Assembly: GCA_001552935.1 (NCBI GenBank)
Contig: KQ959677.1
Coordinates: 1 to 64,000 of the forward strand
Reading direction: 5' to 3'
From: Umbribacter vaginalis
GTDB taxonomy: Bacteria; Actinomycetota; Coriobacteriia; Coriobacteriales; Eggerthellaceae
Length of the DNA: 64,000 nt
The notes below the pieces were generated by a model. It was not told the origin of the DNA, made no database searches, and saw only the letters and a program-made list of their open reading frames with translations. Shown piece after piece: positions 27,979-37,297 of the stretch. The position numbers were made by a program, and so were the translations under genes. Position 1 is the first letter of the stretch. Each line of letters begins with the position of its first letter.

Positions 27979-30049
27979 AATCGCGCTGGGCAACGTGCGT
28001 CGCAGCGTGAGGGATTACGCGGTCTACTTCGTGACCCTGCTGTTCGGCGTTACGGTTTTTTACGCCTTTAACTCAATCAAATCCCAGTCTGTTCTGCTGG
28101 ATGTGACCAACAACGCCATGGGAAGGATGCTTGATATTACTACCTCTTTTATTGGGGGTTTCTCGGTCGTTGTGGCCGCAGTATTAGCCTTCTTGGTGGT
28201 GTATGCTAATCGATTCATCATCAAGCGCCGAAAGCGGGAATTTGGCACCTACCTTGTTTTGGGCATGAACTCGAGCAAGGTGGTCTGCATCCTTTTCTAT
28301 GAAATGCTGCTTGTCGGCGCAGTTTCCCTGGTTCTGGGCATTGCGCTCGGTGCCGTCCTCTCTCAGGCCTTAGCCTTTGCTACGGCGGCTCTGATCGGCT
28401 CAACCATTAGCCACTATCAGTTCGTCTTCTCTACCCAAGCCATGTTCATGACGCTAGGCTGCTTTGCTGCCATGTTTGTGATTACCTTGGTCATGAACGT
28501 TGTTTACGTCTCCCGCCGCAAGCTGGGCGACCTGCTGACCTGTCGCGATGACGTGAAGCTTGGCTGCAAGATTCCCTTTGGCGTGCGCTTAGTGGTCTTT
28601 ATTGCGGCAATCGCTTTGATTGGCTTTGCGTATTATGGCCTGTGGCTGAACAAGTTCAAGATGCTGGACGGCTTCTTCGCCCTCATTACCGGCATACTTG
28701 TCGTAGGCACCTTTTTGCTGTTTTGGTCGGCGTCGACGATGGTCATGTTTCTTGCGCGGCGCAGCAAGAGATTCTACCTGAAGGGTCTGCGCCCCTTTAC
28801 GTTGCGTCAGGTATCGAGCCGCCTTACTACCACGTTTAGCTCTATGGCCATGGTGTCGCTTTTGCTGTTCTTTGCGTTGACCACGACTTCCGTTGGTTTC
28901 GGCGTCATGAAGATTTTCGTGGGCGACGTGGGGGAGACATCCAAGTACGATCTAAGCCTCAGTTATCGCATCGGTTACGACAGCTCTTCCCATAAACGCA
29001 TGGTGGAGGGCAGGGAGCGCTACGTCAACGAGTGCAATTCTGACATGGAGACGTTTCTGAGGACGTCTGACTATGGCGAGATGTGGAACCAGCTCATCGA
29101 TCGCTGTGCGCAGATTGACGTATACACTGTTACTGGTCTTACCTGGGAGGCGGTGTGCGGCGACAACGGCCTTGCCGACGTGTACCGCACGTGGAAGCCT
29201 GGAAACACTAACGTAGCGGTGCGAGTTATGGGCGTCAGCCAGTTCAATAAAACAGCGACGCTTACCGGCGAGACTCCTGTTGTCGTGCCTGAAGGTCAGT
29301 TCGTCATTAACAACGATGCGGCCGTGGCGGAAGGCATTGCCCAGGCGATGCGTGAAAAGGGAGGCGAAGTGCAGATAGCGGGGCATACGCTGACTGCGAG
29401 CCCCGAGCAGGTTGGCCGCGAGATTAGAAACGGCTCGATAAGGAGTGAGGTTTTGGCCCTGATCGTGCCGGATGAGGTCATCGATGTTCTGCGTGATCAG
29501 GACGTTTACGTGCAGAGCGTGTTCAACGTGATGTACTCCATGGATCGCGCAGAGGGTGACGCGCTGCTGCAGAAGGACGAAAGCTCGTTGGGCTTCTCTG
29601 GGTACTTCTCCTATGCCGATGCTTGTACTGGCCTCGAGATGTTCTCCCAGGCAGGCGGCCTGAAGTTGCTGTGCACGTACCTGGCCCTGTATGTTGGCTT
29701 TATTCTGCTGGTGTGCACTGCCGCCGTTTTGGCGATTCAGCAGCTATCCGACGTCTCCGACTCGCTCGGTAGCTACCGGAAGGTCTCCGTGCTGGGTGCA
29801 GAAGACGGCATGGTCTTGAAGAGCCTGCGCGCTCAGGTGCTGGTGTCCTTTCTGGCGCCGCTGCCGGTGGCTATCTGTTATTCGGCCTACGCAGTATTCG
29901 TCTTGCACATAAACCTGTTCGCTCCGCTCGGCGTGAATCCCTTGGGCGGCATTTTCGTTGCGGCGGCTATGCTATTGGTCATTTACGGCTGCTACCTCCT
30001 GGTGACGTTCATGGTTTCCAGAGCCCTGGTCAAGGACAGCATCGTCTAG
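27968..30049 (+). CDS. ABC transporter permease, BceB-like (FtsX domain)
   Basis: A 693-residue membrane protein with one N-terminal helix, further helices through about residue 315, a large extracellular domain of about 230 residues (about 316-550), and a last group of helices near the C-terminus. This is the ten-helix layout of BceB permeases, in which the big loop senses the peptide. It is likely made with the ATPase by coupled translation. It is the last gene of the module. Confidence 0.88.
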   Translation: MYARIALGNVRRSVRDYAVYFVTLLFGVTVFYAFNSIKSQSVLLDVTNNAMGRMLDITTSFIGGFSVVVAAVLAFLVVYANRFIIKRRKREFGTYLVLGMNSSKVVCILFYEMLLVGAVSLVLGIALGAVLSQALAFATAALIGSTISHYQFVFSTQAMFMTLGCFAAMFVITLVMNVVYVSRRKLGDLLTCRDDVKLGCKIPFGVRLVVFIAAIALIGFAYYGLWLNKFKMLDGFFALITGILVVGTFLLFWSASTMVMFLARRSKRFYLKGLRPFTLRQVSSRLTTTFSSMAMVSLLLFFALTTTSVGFGVMKIFVGDVGETSKYDLSLSYRIGYDSSSHKRMVEGRERYVNECNSDMETFLRTSDYGEMWNQLIDRCAQIDVYTVTGLTWEAVCGDNGLADVYRTWKPGNTNVAVRVMGVSQFNKTATLTGETPVVVPEGQFVINNDAAVAEGIAQAMREKGGEVQIAGHTLTASPEQVGREIRNGSIRSEVLALIVPDEVIDVLRDQDVYVQSVFNVMYSMDRAEGDALLQKDESSLGFSGYFSYADACTGLEMFSQAGGLKLLCTYLALYVGFILLVCTAAVLAIQQLSDVSDSLGSYRKVSVLGAEDGMVLKSLRAQVLVSFLAPLPVAICYSAYAVFVLHINLFAPLGVNPLGGIFVAAAMLLVIYGCYLLVTFMVSRALVKDSIV

Positions 30050-30088
30050 CATCGTCTAGGCTGCGTCAATTCTTTTCTCCAGCCTGAA

Positions 30089-30211
30089 GAGGTGGTTTGC
30101 CGGCGAAGGTTAAGAGGCGGTATGCCGGGGAAGGCGAATAGTGGTCTGCCGGAGAAGGCGCTGAGGTGGACTGCCGGCGAAGGCGTTGAGGTGGATTGCC
30201 GGCGAAGGCGG
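30089..30211. repeat. five tandem copies of a 25-bp unit
   Basis: Units start at 30089, 30114, 30139, 30163 and 30188, with a consensus close to GAGGTGG-NN-TGCCGGCGAAGGCG. The units are 24-25 bp long, so they do not keep a reading frame. They lie right after the permease gene. They are not CRISPR, because there are no spacers. Confidence 0.85.
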
Positions 30212-30228
30212 ACAAATTCGCCTCGCAG

Positions 30229-30257
30229 AGCCCGTGGGTCGTGGCGACCCGCGGGCT
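30229..30257. terminator. stem-loop downstream of the Bce-like module
   Basis: AGCCCGTGGGTCG pairs with CGACCCGCGGGCT around a three-base loop, with one wobble pair. No T-run follows, so this may be a weak or factor-dependent terminator, or a stabilising 3' hairpin. The stretch from here to 30566 holds no gene that I can support. Confidence 0.5.
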
Positions 30258-30566
30258 TTCGGCTGATATGCCCGATGTTGGCCGAATGCCGCGGGGTGTC
30301 ACGGCGCACGCCCGGGAAGCGAGACGTGACCTCTTTGCTTGATGCACGCATGCCGTCCTGGTTGGGCGCGACTTATGGTTGCCTGGTAAGGCGGAGTTGT
30401 TGCGCACGAACGGTCCATGAAACGCTGCCTTCTCCTTTGCCAAACGAAATATGACGTCACATGGCTACCGCTCACGCCCTTAGGGCGATGATCGCTTCGT
30501 GCTCGTTCATCATTAAACATGTGCGTGGATCGGTGCGGGCGCGATTATCAATAAAGGCGAAAGAAG

Positions 30567-30595
30567 CTGACATCATTCGCCCTCTGGATTATAAT
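30567..30595 (+). promoter_or_regulatory. strong sigma70-like promoter of the type III RM operon
   Basis: CTGACA (30567-30572) and TATAAT (30590-30595) are 17 bases apart, one mismatch from consensus. The HTH gene starts 59 bases downstream, so this promoter probably drives the whole operon. Confidence 0.65.
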
Positions 30596-30653
30596 GTATC
30601 ATGGTTTTTATAGCGATTAGGTAACGTCAACTGGGGCTCATTGCGAGGTTGCC

Positions 30654-30881
30654 ATGGAATACTTATCTCTTCATCAAACAGCAGACAAATGGGGAATATC
30701 AGTTCGGAGGGCGCAAACGCTTTGCGCAGGCGATCGAATATCTGGAGCCGTGAAAATTGGTTCATACTGGGCAATTCCTGCGGATGCCGAAAAGCCGAAG
30801 GATGCCAGAATAAAAAGTGGCAAGTATCTTGGTGCCAGGGAAAAGGCAAAAGAACGAAAAGAAAAGCTGCAATCTCAGTGA
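30654..30881 (+). CDS. small helix-turn-helix protein, possible operon regulator
   Basis: A 75-residue basic protein. The first 50 residues (LSLHQTADKWGISVRRAQTLC, then SYWAIPADAEKP) look like a MerR/excisionase-type helix-turn-helix, followed by a lysine-rich helix. Such small proteins commonly precede defence operons and are thought to regulate them; here that is an inference from position. The helicase gene starts 84 bases downstream. Confidence 0.65.
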   Translation: MEYLSLHQTADKWGISVRRAQTLCAGDRISGAVKIGSYWAIPADAEKPKDARIKSGKYLGAREKAKERKEKLQSQ

Positions 30882-30965
30882 TGGAGTCCGTTTTTTAGAA
30901 CACAGCATTTGCTATTGTGTAGATGCGGCAATAGAGCTATCCGGTTCGGAAGGATTATGAGATAG

Positions 30966-33900
30966 ATGAAGATATTGGATAACGTCACGGAGATTGTCCG
31001 TGATGATATGGAAAGTACGATTAAACGAGGCAGCAAAGTGTCCATCGCAGCTGCATGCTTTTCCATGTATGCTTACAGCGTCCTGAAGAAAGAATTAGAG
31101 ACCGTTGATGAGTTTCGATTCATCTTCACTTCTCCGACCTTCGTAACAGAAAAAGTTGAAAAGCAAAAGCGCGAGTTCTACATCCCTAGACTATCGAGAG
31201 AGCAGAGTCTCTACGGTACGGAGTTTGAGATCAAGCTTCGTAACGAAATGACTCAGAAAGCGATCGCGCAGGAGTGTGTGGACTGGATTCGCAGAAAAGC
31301 ACGGTTCAAGTCCAATACGACTGGTGAGAACATGGGTGGCTTTATGACGGTCGCGGCACCTTCAGAAGATGTTGCTTATATGCCCATCAACGGATTTACA
31401 ACGGTTGATATTGGCTGTGAGCGCGGTAACAACAGCTACAACATGGTTAATCGCATGGAAGCTCCGTTCTCCACGGAATATATGCAGCTGTTTGAGTCTC
31501 TTTGGAATGACCGAGGCAAGCTGCAGGATGTCACGGATGTGATTGTTGAAAATATCAGCTTGGCATACAACGAAAACTCGCCGGAGTTCATTTACTTCAT
31601 GATGCTGTACAACGTGTTCAACGAGTTTCTTGATGATATATCAGAGGACGTCCTTCCAAACGAGGCGACCGGCTTTAAGCAGAGCAAAATCTGGAATACG
31701 CTCTATGATTTTCAGAAGGATGCTGTACTTGCGATTATCAACAAGCTGGAAAAATACAACGGCTGTATCCTCGCCGACAGCGTTGGCCTTGGCAAGACTT
31801 TCACCGCCTTGGCCGTCATCAAGTATTACGAAAATAGGAACAAAACCGTTCTCGTCCTGTGCCCCAAAAAGCTTTCCGAGAACTGGAATACCTATAAAGA
31901 CAACTACGTCAATAACCCCATTGCGTCAGATCGTTTGAACTACGATGTGCTGTTTCACACGGATCTTTCCAGAAGCGGGGGTACATCGAACGGCCTTGAT
32001 TTGGAACGCTTGAACTGGGGAAACTATGACCTTGTGGTGATTGATGAATCACATAACTTCAGGAACGGTACCGGCACCCATGCCAACACGCGGGAGAATC
32101 GGTATGTGAAACTGATGGACAAGGTGATTCGCGCTGGGGTGAAGACCAAGGTGCTAATGCTCTCAGCTACGCCGGTCAACAACCGTTTTGTAGATCTGCA
32201 GAATCAGCTTGCTATTGCCTATGAAGGAAATTCCGACTTTATCAATGAGAAGTTGGATACCAGCAAGCCTATTGATGCAATCTTCCGTCAGGCACAGAAA
32301 GCCTTCAATGCCTGGAGCAAGTTGGAGCCGGAAGCCCGGACGACGGATGCTCTTCTTCGGACTTTGGATTTTGACTTCTTTGAAGTGCTGGACAGCGTAA
32401 CGATTGCGCGTTCACGGCGGCACATCGAAAAGTACTACGACACTGCTGAGATTGGCAAATTCCCGACCAGAATGAAGCCGATTTCTCTCAGACCGAGCAT
32501 GACCGATCTGAACAGCACGATTAACTATAACCAGATTTACGAACAGCTGATGCTCCTGACACTGTGCATCTATACACCGTCGAACTATATCTTTCCGAGT
32601 AAGCTGTCAAAATACATTGATCTGACGCACAACAAGGGGAACAACCTCACTCAGCGCGGGCGTGAACAGGGTATCCAGCGCCTCATGAGCATCAACCTCC
32701 TGAAACGTTTGGAGAGTTCCGTATACTCTTTCAATCTGACACTCAGTCGTATTCTTGCGCTGATCCGCAGCACCATCAATGCAATCAATGACTTTGAAAA
32801 GTACGGTGCTGCGGATATTGATATGACGGAAGTGTCCGAAGGCGACTTCGATATGGAAGACGGAAATACGGATTTCTTTACTGTGGGCAAGAAAATCAAG
32901 ATTGAACTTGCCGACATGGATTATAAAACTTGGCGTACAGAGCTGCAGGCTGATGCGGATACTCTTGAACTGCTCACTCTTATGGTGGCAGAGATTACAC
33001 CGGAGCATGACCTTAAACTTCAGGCACTTCTACACCTTCTGGAAGATAAGATGCATAATCCAATCAACGAGGGCAACAAGAAGGTACTGATCTTCTCCGC
33101 ATTCTCTGATACGGCAGAATACCTGTACGATCAGGTAAGTGCGTACATGAAAAAGAATTATGGACTGAATACCGCCGTAATCACCGGAACCATTGATGGC
33201 AGGACAACGATTAAGGGGCTGAAAGCCACACTGAACAATATGCTGACCTGCTTTTCGCCTATATCGAAGAGCCGCGATGTTTTGATGCCGGGAAGTACTA
33301 TGGAGATTGATGTGCTGATTGCAACGGACTGCATCTCCGAAGGCCAGAACCTGCAAGACTGCGACTATCTGGTGAATTACGACATTCACTGGAATCCGGT
33401 GCGCATTATCCAGCGTTTCGGACGTATCGATCGTATCGGCAGTAGAAACCACCATATCCAGCTGGTGAACTTCTGGCCGGATATGACATTGGATGATTAC
33501 ATCAACCTGAAACCCCGCGTGGAAACCAGGATGAAAATTTCCATCATGACTTCTACCGGTGATGACGATCTGATCAACCCTGAAGAAAAGGGCGATCTGG
33601 AGTACAGAAAGCAGCAACTGAAGCGCCTCCAGGAAGAAGTTGTCGATATCGAAGATATGGCCAGCAGCATTTCCATCATGGATCTGGGACTCAATGAGTT
33701 CCGGCTCGACCTGCTAGAATACATCAAAACACATGACGATCTGAACAAAAAGCCCAAGGGTCTTCATGCGGTTGTACCTGCGGATGAAGAGAACCCTGAA
33801 GGTGTCATCTTTGTCCTGAAGAACATCAATAACAGCGTCAACATAGATAACCATAACCGGATTCATCCGTTCTACATGGTTTATATAGGTGCAGACGGAG

Positions 33901-34196
33901 AGATCGTATGCGATTATCTGAATCCAAAAAAGATGCTGGATACGGTGCGACTGCTCTGCCGTGGAAAGAAAGAGTCGATACTTTCTCTGTGCAGGAAGTT
34001 TAACGAAGAAACTAACGACGGCAGAGATATGCAGGAAGTATCGGATCTTCTTAATGATGCAATCAATTCCATCATCGACGTAAAGGAAGACAGCGATATC
34101 GACAGCCTGTTCTCCGCCGGGGGAACCTCGGCGCTGATGTCGGATATCAGCGGTCTGGAGGATTTTGAGCTGATCTGTTTCCTGGTAATCAAGTAA
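30966..34196 (+). CDS. SNF2-family helicase with N-terminal PLD-like domain
   Basis: A 1076-residue protein. Residues about 1-170 look like a phospholipase-D-like module, but no HxK catalytic motif is visible; the stretch INGFTTVDIG is in the place of the usual second half. The helicase core has Walker A ADSVGLGKTFTAL, DESH box VIDESHNFRN, motif III LMLSATPVNN and motifs V-VI CISEGQNLQDC and IIQRFGRIDRIGSRN. An insertion of about 120 residues with acidic sequence lies between the lobes. It heads a five-gene run ending with type III Mod and Res, so it probably acts in the same defence system. It is not a standard RM subunit. Confidence 0.82.
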   Translation: MKILDNVTEIVRDDMESTIKRGSKVSIAAACFSMYAYSVLKKELETVDEFRFIFTSPTFVTEKVEKQKREFYIPRLSREQSLYGTEFEIKLRNEMTQKAIAQECVDWIRRKARFKSNTTGENMGGFMTVAAPSEDVAYMPINGFTTVDIGCERGNNSYNMVNRMEAPFSTEYMQLFESLWNDRGKLQDVTDVIVENISLAYNENSPEFIYFMMLYNVFNEFLDDISEDVLPNEATGFKQSKIWNTLYDFQKDAVLAIINKLEKYNGCILADSVGLGKTFTALAVIKYYENRNKTVLVLCPKKLSENWNTYKDNYVNNPIASDRLNYDVLFHTDLSRSGGTSNGLDLERLNWGNYDLVVIDESHNFRNGTGTHANTRENRYVKLMDKVIRAGVKTKVLMLSATPVNNRFVDLQNQLAIAYEGNSDFINEKLDTSKPIDAIFRQAQKAFNAWSKLEPEARTTDALLRTLDFDFFEVLDSVTIARSRRHIEKYYDTAEIGKFPTRMKPISLRPSMTDLNSTINYNQIYEQLMLLTLCIYTPSNYIFPSKLSKYIDLTHNKGNNLTQRGREQGIQRLMSINLLKRLESSVYSFNLTLSRILALIRSTINAINDFEKYGAADIDMTEVSEGDFDMEDGNTDFFTVGKKIKIELADMDYKTWRTELQADADTLELLTLMVAEITPEHDLKLQALLHLLEDKMHNPINEGNKKVLIFSAFSDTAEYLYDQVSAYMKKNYGLNTAVITGTIDGRTTIKGLKATLNNMLTCFSPISKSRDVLMPGSTMEIDVLIATDCISEGQNLQDCDYLVNYDIHWNPVRIIQRFGRIDRIGSRNHHIQLVNFWPDMTLDDYINLKPRVETRMKISIMTSTGDDDLINPEEKGDLEYRKQQLKRLQEEVVDIEDMASSISIMDLGLNEFRLDLLEYIKTHDDLNKKPKGLHAVVPADEENPEGVIFVLKNINNSVNIDNHNRIHPFYMVYIGADGEIVCDYLNPKKMLDTVRLLCRGKKESILSLCRKFNEETNDGRDMQEVSDLLNDAINSIIDVKEDSDIDSLFSAGGTSALMSDISGLEDFELICFLVIK

Positions 34197-34209
34197 GGAG
34201 GAGTTGCCC

Positions 34210-34860
34210 ATGCTGGGACTTCCTAAGACGACGAAGTTCAACAAGCAGTTTCCAAAGCAGAAATTTTATGGGAAACTGAACGTAACGCCGACACTCAAGC
34301 GAGTGTTTATAGACCAAATCAAGGTCATCTACTGGAGAAACAAGATCGCAACCACTACTGTGAATCTGGCTGCGGGTGAAACGGTGACAGAGATTGAAGT
34401 TTTTGAAATAAAACTATCTGCTCCACAGCTGGATGTTGCCGTTCTGAAGCAGATTGACAAGGAAATTCCGTATCACATTCTTTTTCTGCTGGAATATGAA
34501 GGGAAGTATCAGGCGTGGACAGCATACAAAGAGGCTGCAGTCACCGGCTCAAATGCTTTTAAGGTTGGCACCTACTACCACACGGACTGGCTGCCGGAAG
34601 GCGAGCTGCCGCTGAAGGTAGACGGACTGAACATCGATAAGGTTTACGAGAATTTTGTGAGGCAGATTGCCGGTGATGCCCTTCAGACGGACAGCGAGGA
34701 ATCTCTCAAGGAATCCGTTGAGAAAGATGAACGGCGGCGACAACTGCAGAAGCAGATAGCATCTTTGCAGACAAAGGTTTGGAAAGAAAAGCAGCTGAAT
34801 AAACAGGTGCAGCTGAACGGAGAGTTGAAGAAACTGAGAAAAGTACTGGAGGATTTGTAA
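34210..34860 (+). CDS. DUF4391 domain protein of the RM operon
   Basis: A 216-residue protein matching the DUF4391 family: LPKTTKFNKQFPKQKFY at the start, VFEIKLS, and YHTDWLPEGELPLKVDG. A lysine/glutamate-rich coiled coil follows (about 160-216). DUF4391 proteins are typically encoded next to helicases and type III RM genes; their role is not known. ATG 34210 is favoured over TTG 34204 because GGAGG lies seven bases ahead of it. It abuts the next gene by one base overlap. Confidence 0.8.
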   Translation: MLGLPKTTKFNKQFPKQKFYGKLNVTPTLKRVFIDQIKVIYWRNKIATTTVNLAAGETVTEIEVFEIKLSAPQLDVAVLKQIDKEIPYHILFLLEYEGKYQAWTAYKEAAVTGSNAFKVGTYYHTDWLPEGELPLKVDGLNIDKVYENFVRQIAGDALQTDSEESLKESVEKDERRRQLQKQIASLQTKVWKEKQLNKQVQLNGELKKLRKVLEDL

Positions 34861-35330
34861 TGGACGATAAGTTTCAACCTATTGTTCTCAATAGCCAGCT
34901 AGGACAGACGATGGAGAAGTTTAAGAATGTGGAATTGACGCCGTTTACCACGCCAAACCTATATCCCGAATTTGAGATGCCGGAGTTACCGGAATTCGAG
35001 GCGATTCCGCTTGCGGAACACATTGAGAGAACAGAGGAATATCAACAGCAGAGCCTTGAAATGCTGAAGTCTATAAATCAGAACACGGCAAACCTATATA
35101 CGCTCGTAGATTTGATCAGCAAGTCAAATGAAAAACAAGATGAGGTGCTGAGTTTGATATCTGAAATTTTGACTATTGCGAAAGCAAAGGAAAAAAGAGA
35201 GGCCGAGTCTATTTTCAAGAGGGTAATGACAAAGATCAATGATACCGTTGAGACTGCCGATTCTACGATTAAATTGGTTTGCTGGGCTACTGAAATTTAT
35301 AACATGGTACTCACCATGCTGCCGAATTAA
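34860..35330 (+). CDS. unrecognised coiled-coil protein of the RM operon
   Basis: A 156-residue protein. The first 60 residues are acidic and proline-rich (FEMPELPEFEAIPLAEH). A long helix with coiled-coil pattern follows (about 60-125), and the C-terminal 30 residues are hydrophobic (STIKLVCWATEIYNMVLTM). I do not recognise a family. It starts on the last base of the DUF4391 gene, and AAGGAGG separates it from mod, so it is an integral part of the operon. Confidence 0.6.
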   Translation: MDDKFQPIVLNSQLGQTMEKFKNVELTPFTTPNLYPEFEMPELPEFEAIPLAEHIERTEEYQQQSLEMLKSINQNTANLYTLVDLISKSNEKQDEVLSLISEILTIAKAKEKREAESIFKRVMTKINDTVETADSTIKLVCWATEIYNMVLTMLPN

Positions 35331-35344
35331 GGAGGAACATAGAA

Positions 35345-37282
35345 GTGGAAAAGATGAGAATGGAGTCGATTGATATGACCGAGAAGAACATCGACAGGAT
35401 TGCGGCTCTGTTTCCAAATTGCATCACCGAGGCTTTAGATGAGGAGCACAGCACTCCAGACCACAAGGTCTACAAGAAGGCTGTGAATTTTGATATGCTC
35501 CGTCAGATGCTTTCTGCGGATGTAGTTGAAGGCGATGAGGCGTATGAATTCACATGGGTTGGTAAGAAGGCCGCTATTGTGGAGGCTAATAAGCCTATAC
35601 GAAAGACCCTGCGTCCGTGTAAGGAAGAAAGTGTGAATTGGGATACTACGGAGAATCTCTATATCGAAGGCGATAATCTTGATGTACTCAAGCTCTTGCA
35701 GGAGAGCTATCTTGGCAAAGTTAAGATGATATATATCGACCCACCTTATAACACAGGGCATGACTTCGTTTATCCGGATTCTTTTATTATGGACAACGAA
35801 GAATATAACGAAGGTACTGGTTATTTTGACGAAGATGGAAATGTTAATTTCAAAAGAGAAAATTCTGTAACTGCTGGCAAATATCATTCGGATTGGTGCT
35901 CAATGATTTATTCCAGATTGTTGTTGGCGAGAAATTTATTGACAGAGGATGGAGTTATTTTTATCTCTATTGACGACAATGAACAGGAAAATTTGAAGAA
36001 AATATGTGATGAGATTTTTAGCCGTGATAATTATGTTGCTGAATTAATTTGGGATTTGGGAACTGGGACAACCGCTGGACATTTTACAAGAGGTCATGAA
36101 TATATTCTCTGCTATACTAAGAATAAAAATAATTTACCAAATTTTAAAAATTATAATTCAGGAGAAAGTATTGTCCATGGTGCACTAAAGAAGATTTCAT
36201 ATAAAAATCCCGCTGTTGAAATCACCTTCCCTGCTGGATTTGAGTATGAGGGAACTAATGCAGTATTCACAGGGGAGCTTGGCGATTCAGAAAAAGAATA
36301 TATTCTTTCCGATAAAATGGAATTTAAGGATGGCAAGTTGGTGAATCCAACAACTATACGCGCCGGCTTTGCCATGAGAAAACAAGTAGAGGATTTTATA
36401 GCTGGCAGAGAGGTTTTTGACACTAAAGGACAACGCGTAAAGAGATTCTATTTTAACTCAAAGGGAATTCTTTTTTATGAAAAAGAAAAAACCATAATTA
36501 ATCCAAGGACAGTTTTAACGGGCATAGCTAATACAAAAATGGGAACTACGGAATTAGGCAACTTGTTTGATAACAAATTTTTTGATTTCCCAAAGCCATC
36601 GGTAATAATTGGCTATTTGGTTAGATTGGTAACTAATGAGAATTCAATAATTCTTGACTTCTTCTCCGGTTCTGCCACAACTGCCCACGCTGTTATGCAG
36701 CTCAACGCCGAGGACTGCGGACACCGCAAGTTCATTATGGTGCAGCTCCCCGAAAAGTGCGACGAGCAGAGCGAAGCCCATAAAGCTGGCTACAAGACCA
36801 TCTGCGAGATTGGCAAAGAACGTATCCGTCGTGCCGCAAAGAAAATTACTGACGAAAATCCGTCCGCTACCTTTGACGGTGGCTTTCGTGTGTTCAAACT
36901 GGATGATTCCAACATGAACGACGTGTACTATTCAGCTGGAGAATATACTCAGGGTTTATTGTCTATGCTGGAGTCCAATGTTAAGGAAGACCGCACCGAT
37001 CTCGATCTGCTCTTCGGTTGTCTGCTTGAGTGGGGCTTACCTCTGTCAATGCCCTATACATCAGAACAGATTGAAGGATGTACTGTTCATACCTATAACA
37101 AGGGCGACCTGATCGCCTGCTTTGACGAAAACATTCCAGATTCGGTTATCAAGGAAATCGCTAAACGTCAGCCGTTGCGTGCTGTATTCCGTGACAGCAG
37201 CTTCAATGGAAGTCCAGCCAAGATTAACGTGGGTGAGATTTTCAAAATGCTTGCACCGGATACAAGGGTCAAAGTGATTTAA
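35345..37282 (+). CDS. mod: type III restriction-modification DNA methyltransferase (Mod)
   Basis: A 645-residue beta-class N6-adenine methyltransferase. The catalytic motif IDPPYNTGHDF (about residue 130) precedes the SAM motif DFFSGSATTAHAV (about 438), the order expected for Mod. The target-recognition part lies between about 150 and 420. That central DNA is strikingly AT-rich, while both flanks are not, which suggests exchange of the specificity region. The GTG at 35345 has AAGGAGGA ahead of it. Mod sets the specificity of the complex and is needed for cutting by Res. Confidence 0.92.
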   Translation: MEKMRMESIDMTEKNIDRIAALFPNCITEALDEEHSTPDHKVYKKAVNFDMLRQMLSADVVEGDEAYEFTWVGKKAAIVEANKPIRKTLRPCKEESVNWDTTENLYIEGDNLDVLKLLQESYLGKVKMIYIDPPYNTGHDFVYPDSFIMDNEEYNEGTGYFDEDGNVNFKRENSVTAGKYHSDWCSMIYSRLLLARNLLTEDGVIFISIDDNEQENLKKICDEIFSRDNYVAELIWDLGTGTTAGHFTRGHEYILCYTKNKNNLPNFKNYNSGESIVHGALKKISYKNPAVEITFPAGFEYEGTNAVFTGELGDSEKEYILSDKMEFKDGKLVNPTTIRAGFAMRKQVEDFIAGREVFDTKGQRVKRFYFNSKGILFYEKEKTIINPRTVLTGIANTKMGTTELGNLFDNKFFDFPKPSVIIGYLVRLVTNENSIILDFFSGSATTAHAVMQLNAEDCGHRKFIMVQLPEKCDEQSEAHKAGYKTICEIGKERIRRAAKKITDENPSATFDGGFRVFKLDDSNMNDVYYSAGEYTQGLLSMLESNVKEDRTDLDLLFGCLLEWGLPLSMPYTSEQIEGCTVHTYNKGDLIACFDENIPDSVIKEIAKRQPLRAVFRDSSFNGSPAKINVGEIFKMLAPDTRVKVI

Positions 37283-37297
37283 GGAGGTGGCATCCGC

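Noticed and set aside
30089-30211. CRISPR array
   Set aside because: The 25-bp units are directly adjacent with no unique spacers, and no cas genes lie nearby.
30066-30454. 120-residue frames on both strands after the permease gene
   Set aside because: They overlie the tandem repeat and hairpin, lack an RBS, and have no protein-like features.
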